From Fibrobacter sp. UWB2 (GTDB lineage Bacteria; Fibrobacterota; Fibrobacteria; Fibrobacterales; Fibrobacteraceae), in the NCBI RefSeq assembly GCF_002210425.1, contig NZ_MWQK01000007.1, positions 1-64,000 on the forward strand: a stretch of 64,000 bases of DNA. The letters are read 5' to 3'. How positions within the stretch are numbered: the first letter of the stretch is position 1; each line of letters opens with the position of its first letter. Under the pieces are notes generated by a model. It saw only the letters and a list, made by a program, of their open reading frames with translations. It was not told the DNA's origin and made no database searches. The position numbers were made by a program, and so were the translations under genes. This document shows positions 14,549-22,990 of the stretch, piece after piece.

Positions 14549-15583
14549 TTAGTCAAAGTTGAGGGATCGGCGGTAGGGGGTGAATCCTGCGTTTTTGATG
14601 AAATTTTCGGCTTGCTCGATGGTCGTGAGCCCGTGGTTTTGGAGCACGTTCTCTTCGATGACGATGCTGTTGATGTCGTCGGCGCCGGCGTGCAGCCCAA
14701 GTTCCCCGAGAGAAAGTCCCATGCCAAGGAGCGAAACTTCGATGTGCGGGACGTTGTCGAGGTACAGGCGGCTGAGCGCGAGCAACTTGATGTATTCATC
14801 GCCGCGTACATGGCGAATAGGGAACTTGTCGGTCTGCGGCTGGAACGTCCACACGACAAAGCTCTTGAATCCGCCCGCGATGTCCTGCGTTTTGCGCACG
14901 TATTCCAAATGTTCTATGACTTCTTCGGCGGTTTCGGCACTGCCAATGACGATGTTCGCGCTACCGGGGAGGCCTTTTTTGTGGCAGGCGGCAAGCGTGT
15001 CGCACCACTTTTGCGCGGGGAGCTTCTTGGGGCTCAAGATTTGACGCATGCGGTCAGAGAGAATCTCGGCGCCTGCGCCCGGAACGGAGCTGAGACCTGC
15101 ATCCTTGAAAATGTCAAGCAGTTCGTCAAGCGTTATGTTGTTGAATTCCGCAATGCGGACAAGTTCAACCGGCGAGAATCCGCGCACCTTGACGCCCAAT
15201 TCTTGCGTGAGCATCTTGAGGACATCGGTGTAATAGCTGAGAGGAATTTCCTTGTTGACGCCACCTTGCAGAAAAATCTGGTCGGCGCCTTTGGCTTTGG
15301 CCTCGAGCGTCTTTTGACGGATTTCGTCTAAACTCAAAATGTACGCTTCGGGGTGCTTTGCGGGGCGACAAAAACTGCAAAAACTGCAAGTCACTTCGCA
15401 GACGTTCGTGTAGTTCACAATGCGGAACGCCGTGTAACCGACGCGGTTCCCGGGGAGTTTTGCTTGGCGCACGGTATCGGCCGCTTCGACGACTTCTGTC
15501 CACGGCACGTTTTTCAGGATTTCGAGCCCTTCGGCTGGCGTGAGTCGCTCTTGTGCGATAGCTTTGTTTAACAAGGAATTCAT
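14549..15583 (-). CDS. mqnC: Cyclic dehypoxanthinyl futalosine synthase (radical SAM)
   Basis: 344 aa. Radical-SAM enzyme of the futalosine route to menaquinone; converts dehypoxanthine futalosine to its cyclic form. NYTNVCEVTCSFCSFCR carries the CxxxCxxC cluster motif (near residues 62-69). VPGAGAEIL, GFKSFVVWTFQPQTDK, LALSRLYLDNVPHIEVS, and the IEENVLQNHG segment near the C-terminus fit MqnC better than MqnE, though CofH-like or MqnE proteins share much of this. A menaquinone route fits a fumarate-respiring anaerobe that makes succinate. No other mqn gene in the window. Confidence 0.85.
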   Translation of the reverse strand: MNSLLNKAIAQERLTPAEGLEILKNVPWTEVVEAADTVRQAKLPGNRVGYTAFRIVNYTNVCEVTCSFCSFCRPAKHPEAYILSLDEIRQKTLEAKAKGADQIFLQGGVNKEIPLSYYTDVLKMLTQELGVKVRGFSPVELVRIAEFNNITLDELLDIFKDAGLSSVPGAGAEILSDRMRQILSPKKLPAQKWCDTLAACHKKGLPGSANIVIGSAETAEEVIEHLEYVRKTQDIAGGFKSFVVWTFQPQTDKFPIRHVRGDEYIKLLALSRLYLDNVPHIEVSLLGMGLSLGELGLHAGADDINSIVIEENVLQNHGLTTIEQAENFIKNAGFTPYRRSLNFD

Positions 15584-15690
15584 TGGTTAAATAATAGAAA
15601 AAATAAACCTCATACCTCAAAGGCTCGAAGAGCCGACCTCACACCCCATGCCCTGTTGACTAATTGTCCACGAAACCGCTTCTTTGCTAT

Positions 15691-15719
15691 GTGATAACGT
15701 TCACATTTGGGGATATATT
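15691..15719 (+). promoter_or_regulatory. Possible promoter of the esterase gene
   Basis: -10 TATATT (15714-15719) with a weak -35 GTGATA 17 bp upstream. It would give a leader of about 150 nt containing three small hairpins (AACACTGGTGTGTT, GGTTTTGTGAAACC, and a CCACGC/GTGTGG stem), 15745-15792. No riboswitch recognised. Confidence 0.35.
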
Positions 15720-15876
15720 ATAGTTGGGTTAAGTTAGGAAGAACACTGGTGTGTTCATGCTTGGTTTTGTGAAACCACGCTGTTGTGTGGCGTATCTCCT
15801 TGCGTGTATCAAATCAGTTTGGAGGACTTGTCCCTTCGGGATAAAGAGTTAGGAATGATACTAAAGGAGAACAGGT

Positions 15877-17325
15877 ATGAATCATCTCAGTTTGAAGTGT
15901 GCTGCAATGGCGCTTGCTTTTGCGGCATCTGCACAGGCCTTTACCGTTACGGGTAAGGTTAGCGACGAAAGCGGCAAGGCTATCGAAAAAGCCTCCGTAG
16001 AACTTCTTAAAAACGCACTCAAGACAACGACCGATTCCAAGGGCGAATTCAAGCTCTTCAAGGAAGATTCGACGATTGGCATCCATGCGGTTGCACGCCC
16101 GATGCTCGGCTACGTGAGCGTGATGAACGGCGTTTTGTCTTATTCCCAGAGCACAAATGAACCGGTGCGCATTCAGGTTTTTGATGCTGTAGGTTCCCGC
16201 GTCTTGAACGAAACCGTTTATGGCACGGGCACGCTTGACATGCAGTCTATCGTGAAAGCCCAGGGCTCTTATTTTGCACGCGTGAGCGTCGGTAGCGCTA
16301 AAAGCAATTTCCGCTTTACATCCAATGGCAATTACGGGATTTCGTTTGGCGAAGCTGTGGCTCGCGGCCTCAAGAAAGAAGATGCTGGCGATGAACTGCG
16401 CGTAATTGCAACGGATTATGATACGCTTACGGTTGCGCTCAGTAACTTGGACACAAACGTTACTCTCAAGCTCAAAAAGACGGTCAAGCAGCCGGAATAC
16501 GCTTACGGTTGGGGCCTCAAGAATGATCCTGTGCCGACACGTGGTTGCGGCAAGGATACGAAGCTTGACTACAAGTATCGTGGTGATAAGCCGTATATCG
16601 AATTCAAGTGGAGCAAGGGCTCTCGTACAGTGCGTCTTGACATCCCGAAGAACTACGACAAGAATAAACCGTACAAACTCATTTTCGGTATGCAGTGCAT
16701 GGGCGGCTGGGCCGGTGGCGTGCAGGATGAAGGCTACTATGGCCTGAAACCGCTCGATACGGAAAATACCGCTATCTTCGTCGCTCCGGAAGGCAATGGA
16801 AACCAGGCCCCGTGGGGTCAGGATGACTACACGCTCTTCGATGAACTCCTTGCATACCTCGAAGGCAACTTCTGCATTGACTCTTCTCGCGTGTTCTCGA
16901 CCGGCTTTAGCTACGGCTCCATGTTCTCTAACGGACTTTCTTGGAACCATCAGGACGTGCTCCGCGCTGTTGCCGTGTACGAAACCGCTGAACGCAATAT
17001 TTGGCTCCCGCAGCGCAAGAAGATGGGCATTGGCTGGATGGGCGTGCTCGGCTTGCAGGACAATCTCTGCACTCCGGCAATGGGTCGCTCTGCTCGCGAT
17101 ATCATCTTGGAACTCAACTCCGAAGGTGGCAAGGCCAAGAACGAGCGTGCTCAGGAATACGGTGGCAACGGTCCGCACGTTTGCTATGACTACACGACTG
17201 TCGAAGAACGCTTCCCAGTTCGCTGGTGCACGCAGAACGGCGGCCACATTTGGGACCACAAGGATCCGGGTTCGAACCAGTCTTGGGTACCGAAGACCAC
17301 TTGGGATTTCTTCAATAAGTTCTAA
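15877..17325 (+). CDS. Secreted carbohydrate esterase, feruloyl/acetylxylan esterase type
   Basis: 482 aa. Signal peptide MNHLSLKCAAMALAFAASAQA. Then a ~70-aa carboxypeptidase-regulatory-like (CarboxypepD) beta domain (VTGKVSDESGKAIEKASVEL), and a ~60-aa module resembling the Fibrobacter C-terminal sorting domain in the middle (IQVFDAVGSRVLNETVYGTG). The catalytic half (from ~210) is an alpha/beta hydrolase of the CE1 type: nucleophile in GFSYGSMFS (Ser near 350) and His in GGHIWDHKDP near the end. It probably removes feruloyl or acetyl groups from hemicellulose. AAAGGAG precedes the start. Placement of a sorting-like module internally is unusual. Confidence 0.88.
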   Translation: MNHLSLKCAAMALAFAASAQAFTVTGKVSDESGKAIEKASVELLKNALKTTTDSKGEFKLFKEDSTIGIHAVARPMLGYVSVMNGVLSYSQSTNEPVRIQVFDAVGSRVLNETVYGTGTLDMQSIVKAQGSYFARVSVGSAKSNFRFTSNGNYGISFGEAVARGLKKEDAGDELRVIATDYDTLTVALSNLDTNVTLKLKKTVKQPEYAYGWGLKNDPVPTRGCGKDTKLDYKYRGDKPYIEFKWSKGSRTVRLDIPKNYDKNKPYKLIFGMQCMGGWAGGVQDEGYYGLKPLDTENTAIFVAPEGNGNQAPWGQDDYTLFDELLAYLEGNFCIDSSRVFSTGFSYGSMFSNGLSWNHQDVLRAVAVYETAERNIWLPQRKKMGIGWMGVLGLQDNLCTPAMGRSARDIILELNSEGGKAKNERAQEYGGNGPHVCYDYTTVEERFPVRWCTQNGGHIWDHKDPGSNQSWVPKTTWDFFNKF

Positions 17326-17349
17326 TATCTAAGATTCTTTCCTCCTCAC

Positions 17350-17384
17350 TTAGAAGCTCCCGGTTTCGGCCGGGAGTTTTTTTG
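17350..17384 (+). terminator. Terminator of the esterase gene
   Basis: AAGCTCCCGG TTTC GGCCGGGAGTT stem followed by TTTTTTTG. Confidence 0.9.
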
Positions 17385-17413
17385 TATTTTGTTAAAAATT
17401 GAATTGGATAAAA

Positions 17414-18829
17414 ATGAAAAAATCGCTGAAAATTCTGCTAATTGTTGCTGCCTCGTTTTTACTTGTCGTAGCATTTTACGGCTATCACTTGTTCCGAGCG
17501 ATTTCCTTGGATCCGGGCGTTTACTTGTCGGGGGATGGATCTGGTGGCCCGGAAAGTGCACTGAGTATGTTGTCTTTTTCACAGAATTTACCGAAGGGGA
17601 TTGTTTGCGGGACGTTGCCAAGTCATTTGAGGGCTGAATATTTGGAACCGCTGGATTATTTGGAAACTGGGGCTGCTGCGGAATATTTTTTCAAGACGTA
17701 TGGTATCAATGAAAAATGCATAGAGTCTAAATTCTCCCAACGATACGAAAAAGATTCGCTAGAAGGGGAACTTCGTTCAAAGTGGGGCGAGGGAACTGTA
17801 ATTACCCGATATGTAAAAGAAGATAGTTGCTTCCGACTTTCAAAAGAGATTAAGGCGGAAGCTGCGGATTCTGTTGTTTCGTTGAAAACTGACCTTTCCG
17901 GGGACTCAAGTTTGTATGTGGGTAAGCGCAAGAATGGAATCGTGACGGAATGTGTTGCTTGCAAGTGGCATGACGGACGTTGTGACGAGGTGATTAGTGA
18001 AGATAAAATGGAGCTGGATCCAGTTTCTGGAAAATTGCTTGGTTATGCATCCAAGACACGCGAAACTTATGTCGAAGGATCCTTGTATGTAGGCAATGAA
18101 TTTTATGCGGATAAAATGTTGTTTGATAGCTTGCAGCGCCTCGTTGAGTATGAATATGGTGATCGGGTTTTTCATTATGAATATTCCTCGAACGATACGA
18201 CAAATTACAGCGTGAATATTCTAGACAAGTCGGGGCGCAAGGTCGGTTTTTACAAGAGAAAGCTCAAGGAAAATCGTGAAACGGTTCGATATGGAACGGA
18301 CCGCTATGAAGAGGAGATTAATCGTTATTTCGAGAATGGAAAACTGACCAAGGAAACCTCGAAAAAATTTGATTTTTACAAGTCCGTGATGTCCCGTGTA
18401 AAGCTGTTTAATCCAGCGGGCGACGAGGTGCTAGATTCCACTTTTTATGAAGAAACTTTTTTACCGGGGCTGCGTATGGATTCTTACGCAGGAATCATTA
18501 AACGGGAATATGGTGAAAATGGGAAACTCAAGAATTATGTGCAATTCGAGGAACGCTTTGTCAGGCCGTTTTCGTTCATATTTTTCCCGCCGCTGTCAGA
18601 ATCGAGAAAAGAGGTCGTAAGGTTTGTGTTTGCTTACGATGATGCTGGTCAGTTACTTTCGATAACAGATGCAAGCGAAGATGAAAATTGGGCATTGAGG
18701 GCTGGGTTGCCTGCCATGCGGCGAGTCGTTTTCTCTAAAGGCAAGTTTGAAAATTTTGAAGAATGCAAGGAACCGTACGATCCCCTTAAGCGATTGAAAC
18801 CGAAACGCCGCGCCTCGAAGCAAGAATAA
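17414..18829 (+). CDS. Membrane-anchored protein of unknown function
   Basis: About 471 aa from ATG 17414 (MKKSLKILLIVAASFLL); an alternative TTG at 17399 would add five residues. One N-terminal hydrophobic segment (residues ~5-25) acts as anchor or uncleaved signal, with the rest periplasmic. From residue ~190 on, the protein consists of strand-like stretches with recurring G-K-L, Y-E-Y-G and F-D motifs, reminiscent of toxin_YwqK or RHS-type beta repeats (LFDSLQRLVEYEYGD, INRYFENGKLTKETSK, IKREYGENGKLKNYVQ). That similarity is weak and gives no function. Monocistronic between a terminator and the next gene. Confidence 0.75.
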   Translation: MKKSLKILLIVAASFLLVVAFYGYHLFRAISLDPGVYLSGDGSGGPESALSMLSFSQNLPKGIVCGTLPSHLRAEYLEPLDYLETGAAAEYFFKTYGINEKCIESKFSQRYEKDSLEGELRSKWGEGTVITRYVKEDSCFRLSKEIKAEAADSVVSLKTDLSGDSSLYVGKRKNGIVTECVACKWHDGRCDEVISEDKMELDPVSGKLLGYASKTRETYVEGSLYVGNEFYADKMLFDSLQRLVEYEYGDRVFHYEYSSNDTTNYSVNILDKSGRKVGFYKRKLKENRETVRYGTDRYEEEINRYFENGKLTKETSKKFDFYKSVMSRVKLFNPAGDEVLDSTFYEETFLPGLRMDSYAGIIKREYGENGKLKNYVQFEERFVRPFSFIFFPPLSESRKEVVRFVFAYDDAGQLLSITDASEDENWALRAGLPAMRRVVFSKGKFENFEECKEPYDPLKRLKPKRRASKQE

Positions 18830-18858
18830 TTATCCTCGCTTTTTCTATCTTTGGGCGC

Positions 18859-20247
18859 ATGGAATTCAAGCGCTTTGAAGCTCTGATCGAGATGTTTCCG
18901 CAGGTGCAGATTTTTAGCACCGAGGGCGAAGATCTTGACCGAGTCATTACTCATTTTTTGAATCAACGTGAAAATGTCTCCACGATGTCGGAGGCTATGC
19001 AACGTAAAATCCAGCAGGCGTTGGCCCCGTTCTTCCAGCAGCGTTTTATCAGCTTGCACGATGCGGAAGCTCCGCTGGTGCGCAACCTGCTTTTGGACAA
19101 GAAGTTCTTTTTGCAGACGGACCGCTACATTGACGATATGGCGTGGCCGCTGACCGATCCGGAAAAGCTTGGCGAGGCTTTGAACATCGCTGACCTTGCT
19201 GAAGGAATTCTTGACCGCAAGTTGTTGAGCCTTTCGAACGGCGAATTGCGCCGAGTGCTCTTGGCCCGCATGTGGATGGAAAAGCCGGAATGGGTTTATT
19301 TTAATGACTTGTTTGGCGGACTTGATCCGGAGTACCGTGCGCATTTGGCGGGCTGTGTGGCTGACCTCGCAAAACGTCCGGGATTGAAAGTCGTGGTGCG
19401 CCTTGCTCGCGAAGATGAACTGCTCCCGGAAATTCCGGCGTTTGTTTATGCAGACAAGACGTTCACGCAGTATGCGGGTGAACTCCCGAAAGCTGCTGCT
19501 ACCCCGAAGTTCAAAAAAGCGGAACTCAAGGATTACGAGATTGTCGATCTTCGTGGTGCGAAGGATCCTGTCGATTCTGGCGCGGAGATTCTCTTCGACC
19601 TTAAGCACGTGAATGTCCGCTTTGGCGATACGGATGTGCTCAAGAATTTGAACTGGACGGTTCGCAAGGGTGAACATTGGGCAGTGATGGGCGAGAACGG
19701 AGCTGGCAAGAGTACGCTCCTCGGCATGCTTACCGCTGACCATCCGCAGATTTACAACAACGACATTACGCTCCTCGGTGAACGTCCGGGACATGGCCTC
19801 AACATTTGGGACCACAAGGCAAAACTCGGATTCTTCTCGCCAGAAATGGCTCTCCAGTACCGCGAAGATTTGAGCCTTCTGGATGTGCTTTGCACAGGAT
19901 TTACACCGAACCTCTGCCGCGCTGAAAACATCACGTGGGAAGAAAAGGCAAAGGCTCGCGAATGGCTCACCTACTTGGGCTTTGAAGATACGTCGATTTC
20001 TATCCGTAAGATTTCGCCGATTGACAAGCGCCTGGTGCTGATGGCCCGTGCCGCAATCCGCCCGCCGAAAGTTCTTTTGCTCGACGAACCGACGCAAGGT
20101 CTCAAGGGTGAGTATCGCGAAAAGCTGTTCCACCTGTTGCAATTGCTTTCGACGGAAACGACAATCATCATGGTCAGCCATTACGAAGAGGAATGGCCTC
20201 CTTGCATGACGCACCTCCTTAGAATGCCGAAATTCTCTTTGAATTAG
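18859..20247 (+). CDS. ModF-like ATPase with two ABC domains, first one lacking Walker A
   Basis: 462 aa. Resembles ModF/PhrA-type ABC proteins without membrane domain. The N-terminal ABC half (1-~210) has no P-loop but keeps a signature-like LLSLSNGELRRVLLAR and a Walker B-like WVYFNDLFGGLD. The C-terminal half has a full Walker A (GENGAGKST, near 279-287) and Walker B (VLLLDEPTQGL), but its signature is degenerate (ISPIDKRLVLMARA instead of LSGGQ). Each half thus supplies what the other lacks, enough for one composite ATP site. The protein is shorter than ModF (~490 aa). Role unknown; ModF has been tied to molybdate, but no modABC genes are near. Followed 23 bases later by crcB. Confidence 0.85.
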   Translation: MEFKRFEALIEMFPQVQIFSTEGEDLDRVITHFLNQRENVSTMSEAMQRKIQQALAPFFQQRFISLHDAEAPLVRNLLLDKKFFLQTDRYIDDMAWPLTDPEKLGEALNIADLAEGILDRKLLSLSNGELRRVLLARMWMEKPEWVYFNDLFGGLDPEYRAHLAGCVADLAKRPGLKVVVRLAREDELLPEIPAFVYADKTFTQYAGELPKAAATPKFKKAELKDYEIVDLRGAKDPVDSGAEILFDLKHVNVRFGDTDVLKNLNWTVRKGEHWAVMGENGAGKSTLLGMLTADHPQIYNNDITLLGERPGHGLNIWDHKAKLGFFSPEMALQYREDLSLLDVLCTGFTPNLCRAENITWEEKAKAREWLTYLGFEDTSISIRKISPIDKRLVLMARAAIRPPKVLLLDEPTQGLKGEYREKLFHLLQLLSTETTIIMVSHYEEEWPPCMTHLLRMPKFSLN

Positions 20248-20269
20248 ACGTACACAAGAAGGTCCCGAA

Positions 20270-20626
20270 ATGAATTTCTTATTCGTTGCTCTTGGCGGTG
20301 CTCTCGGTAGCGTGTTGCGCTACTTCATGTCGCTTGTGATTCCGAAGGTCGCTGGGTTTCCGTGGCCGACCTTTGTCGCAAACATCTTGGGCTGCCTTTG
20401 CATCGGGATTTTTTCGGGACTGTTCCTCAAGTGCGATAGCCTCTCGCCAAACCTCAAGCTTTTTTTGGTAACGGGCTTTTGCGGTGGTTTTACGACGTTT
20501 AGCACTTTTGCCAATGAAAACTTGGCGCTTTTGCAAAGTGGAAAAATCGGGATGTTCATAGCTTACGCGCTAGCAAGCTTTGTGCTTGGCGTTGCCGCCT
20601 GCGCTTTCGGAATTTATAAATTATAA
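20270..20626 (+). CDS. crcB: Fluoride ion channel CrcB/Fluc
   Basis: 118 aa, four hydrophobic helices. Family motifs: GGALGSVLRY near the start, PTFVANILGC (with the Asn in helix 2), and GFCGGFTTFSTF (helix 3, the fluoride pathway with its sodium-binding break). Works as a dual-topology dimer in the inner membrane to expel fluoride. No fluoride riboswitch is visible upstream; it follows the ModF-like gene after 23 bases, so it is probably operonic. Confidence 0.95.
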   Translation: MNFLFVALGGALGSVLRYFMSLVIPKVAGFPWPTFVANILGCLCIGIFSGLFLKCDSLSPNLKLFLVTGFCGGFTTFSTFANENLALLQSGKIGMFIAYALASFVLGVAACAFGIYKL

Positions 20627-20652
20627 GAACTAATAAACCTAATACCTAGCCT

Positions 20653-21780
20653 ATGCAATTGAATGAGCAAAATATTTTAAGTGCCTTGCGCGCGGTCCAG
20701 GATCCGGACTTGCACAAGAATATTGTAGAACTAAACTTTGTTCAAAACCTGAAAATTGAAGGCACGAAGGTTTCCTTTGATTTGCGCCTCACGACTCCGG
20801 CATGCCCGATTCGTGACCGCTTCAAGGACCAGTGTATCACCATCGTGAAAAGCCTTGGCGCCACCGAAGTCGAAGTGACGCTCACTTCTTCGCAGGGTCG
20901 CGTAGGCGATGACAATTCTGCTGCTAAGGCTCCGCAGAATTCGCATATTGGCGAAGTGGCGCATGTGGTTGCTGTGGCTAGTGGCAAGGGCGGTGTCGGT
21001 AAATCGACCGTGACGGCGAACCTCGCCATGGCGCTCAGCCTTTCTGGCGCTCGCGTAGGTATTCTCGATGCTGACATTTACGGCCCCTCTATGGGTCTCA
21101 TGTTTGGGATAGACAAGGCTCCTGAAGTTTTTGAAGACAATACGATTGCGCCTGTCGAAGCTAAGGGTGGCATCAGCATTGTCTCGATGTGCATGTTCGC
21201 GGATTCCGACAAGGCGACCATCTGGCGCGGACCGATGGTTTCGCAGATGATCCAGCACTTCATCCACCATGTGCGCTGGGGCAAGCTTGACTACCTCCTT
21301 GTGGACTTTCCTCCTGGAACGGGCGACATCCAGCTTACGCTCACGCAGAACTGCCCGATGGCAGGTGCGGTCGTCGTGACGACTCCGCAGCAGGTGGCTC
21401 TCGCTGACTGCCAGAAGGGAATTGCCATGTTTGATAACGTGGGCGTCCCGGTGATTGGCATTGTCGAGAACATGAGCTACTTCATTTGTGATGAATGCGG
21501 CAAGCACCACAACATTTTCCCTGCCGGTGGCGGTCAGAAAATTGCCGAAAAGTGGGGTGTGCCGCTTATCGGTAAAGTTCCGATGGAACCTGCCGTTGCC
21601 GATTGCGGTGACAGTGGTACTCCGGCCGTGCTCCGCTACCCGAACTCCGAATCGGCGAAGGTCTTTATGGATGCTGCCGAAAAAATGGTCCGCACGCTTT
21701 CTGTGTTTGAATCCGAAGGCGATGGAGTCCTTAAAAACTTCAATTACGATTTTGAACAACTGCCGGTGGAGGAAGTATGA
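20653..21780 (+). CDS. mrp: Mrp/ApbC-type iron-sulfur cluster carrier ATPase
   Basis: 375 aa. N-terminal MIP18 (DUF59) domain (1-~85: VQDPDLHKNIVELNFV...TTPACPIRD), then a deviant Walker A P-loop VASGKGGVGKST (near 114-121), the MRP signature VDFPPGTGDIQLTL and the Cys pair in ICDECGKHH (CxxC) that holds a bridging [4Fe-4S] cluster between subunits. It assembles and delivers Fe-S clusters in the cytoplasm. The stop overlaps the start of the DUF971 gene by 4 bases (ATGA), a common pairing. Confidence 0.95.
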   Translation: MQLNEQNILSALRAVQDPDLHKNIVELNFVQNLKIEGTKVSFDLRLTTPACPIRDRFKDQCITIVKSLGATEVEVTLTSSQGRVGDDNSAAKAPQNSHIGEVAHVVAVASGKGGVGKSTVTANLAMALSLSGARVGILDADIYGPSMGLMFGIDKAPEVFEDNTIAPVEAKGGISIVSMCMFADSDKATIWRGPMVSQMIQHFIHHVRWGKLDYLLVDFPPGTGDIQLTLTQNCPMAGAVVVTTPQQVALADCQKGIAMFDNVGVPVIGIVENMSYFICDECGKHHNIFPAGGGQKIAEKWGVPLIGKVPMEPAVADCGDSGTPAVLRYPNSESAKVFMDAAEKMVRTLSVFESEGDGVLKNFNYDFEQLPVEEV

Positions 21781-22073
21781 TCCAGCCAAAGAAAGTATTC
21801 AGGACAAAAGAGGGTAAGCTCGGCTTTGAATGGAACGACGGTAGCCGAGGCGCCTGTGATGCCCGTACACTCCGCTTAGCTTGTCCGTGCGCACTTTGTG
21901 TGGATGAACATACCGGTGAAAAACTCCTCGATGATTCGACAGTTCCCTTGGATGTAAAGCTTGAACATATCCAGTCTATTGGCCGTTATGCCGTGGGTCT
22001 TTCTTTTAGTGATGGTCATCGTTCGGGAATTTACCCATACGATAAACTTAAGGAATTGACGAAATCCGCATAA
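21777..22073 (+). CDS. DUF971 (GBBH-like N-terminal domain) protein
   Basis: 98 aa. The whole protein is a DUF971 domain, as in the N-terminus of gamma-butyrobetaine hydroxylase. It carries LACPCALCVDE, a C-x-C-x-x-C cluster that may bind zinc or an Fe-S cluster, and SIGRYAVGLSFSDGHRSGIYPYDKL, typical of the family. Translationally coupled to mrp; in many bacteria the two lie side by side, so a link with Fe-S delivery is a sensible guess, not a proven role. Confidence 0.9.
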   Translation: MIQPKKVFRTKEGKLGFEWNDGSRGACDARTLRLACPCALCVDEHTGEKLLDDSTVPLDVKLEHIQSIGRYAVGLSFSDGHRSGIYPYDKLKELTKSA

Positions 22074-22130
22074 TAAACCATATTTGAATGAGTCTAAGAC
22101 GGTTTGTCCAAGACAAGAAGGTGTTGTTTT

Positions 22131-22979
22131 ATGAGTGATTTTAACGAAGCTCTTTATTTTCGTGACTTGAATAGGTATCCTACGCTGACTCCACAGGAGG
22201 AATCGGCGCTGTTGAAAATTATCAAGAACGGTGAAACCGAAGAAATTCGAAAGTCTGCCTTGCAGCGCCTTATTCGCGGTAACCTCCGATTTGTGGTGAG
22301 CGTTGCTCGCAAGTACCAGGGTCGAGGTCTTTCCCTTTTGGACCTTATCAATGAAGGTAATCTCGGTCTTTTCAAGGCGGCTAAACGCTTTGACATGGAC
22401 AAGGACGTGAAGTTCATCAGCTATGCCGTGTGGTGGATCCGTCAGTCTATCCAGAAGGCTTTGTTCGAACAGGTGGGCGCAGTCCGCATTCCGCCTAACA
22501 AGCTTGCCTTGGTGAACCGCTTCAAGCGCGCCTTGATGCAGAACGGCGGTGACTACGACAAGACCATCTCGATGGAAGAATTTGCTCCTTACGAACGCGA
22601 TATCGTTGAAGTCATGGAAAAGATTGTCGATATCTCGCTCGATGCTCCGATTGGCGATGATGCCGGTGTCTCCAGTGCCGATTCCGTGAGTACGCTTATG
22701 GACGTGCTCGGCAGCGATGGCAACCAGGACGAGGACATGGAACGCGAAGAGCGCAAGAAGCTCATCCAGGAAACACTTTCGTCACTCCCGCAGCGCGAAG
22801 AAGAAATCCTCCGTATGTTCTACGGCCTCGATACGGTCGAAGACACGACGCTCAAGGACATCGGCGAAGACTTGAAGCTCAGCCGTGAACGCGTCCGCCA
22901 GATCAAGAACAAGACTTTGCGTCGCTTGCAGAAGAGCAAGGAACACAAAGAAAAACTGGCCGACTTCCTGGAAATCTAA
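22131..22979 (+). CDS. RNA polymerase sigma-70 family factor (RpoD/SigA-like, short form)
   Basis: 282 aa from ATG 22131 (MSDFNEALYFRDLNRYP), with AAGGTG 8 bases upstream. Regions: 1.2 (ALYFRDLNRYPTLTPQEE), 2 with LIRGNLRFVVSVARKYQGRG, LLDLINEGNLGL and the -10 recognition helix KFISYAVWWIRQSIQ, 3 (VRIPPNKLALVNRFKR), 4.2 with SRERVRQIKNKTLRRLQ. It lacks the long region 1.1 and non-conserved insert of E. coli RpoD and so resembles the short primary or group 2 sigma factors. It is unclear if it is the housekeeping sigma. The following TPR gene starts 12 bases later. Confidence 0.92.
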   Translation: MSDFNEALYFRDLNRYPTLTPQEESALLKIIKNGETEEIRKSALQRLIRGNLRFVVSVARKYQGRGLSLLDLINEGNLGLFKAAKRFDMDKDVKFISYAVWWIRQSIQKALFEQVGAVRIPPNKLALVNRFKRALMQNGGDYDKTISMEEFAPYERDIVEVMEKIVDISLDAPIGDDAGVSSADSVSTLMDVLGSDGNQDEDMEREERKKLIQETLSSLPQREEEILRMFYGLDTVEDTTLKDIGEDLKLSRERVRQIKNKTLRRLQKSKEHKEKLADFLEI

Positions 22980-22990
22980 TTGGAACTCTA

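Noticed and set aside
15814-17259. 481-aa ORF on the minus strand, opposite the esterase
   Set aside because: The plus strand has signal peptide, GFSYGS and family structure; the minus frame has none.
18649-20214. 521-aa ORF on the minus strand, opposite the ModF-like gene
   Set aside because: Shadow frame; real gene has P-loop and Walker B on the plus strand.
20248-20269. Fluoride riboswitch before crcB
   Set aside because: Only 22 bp separate it from the previous gene, too short for the aptamer, and no consensus is seen.
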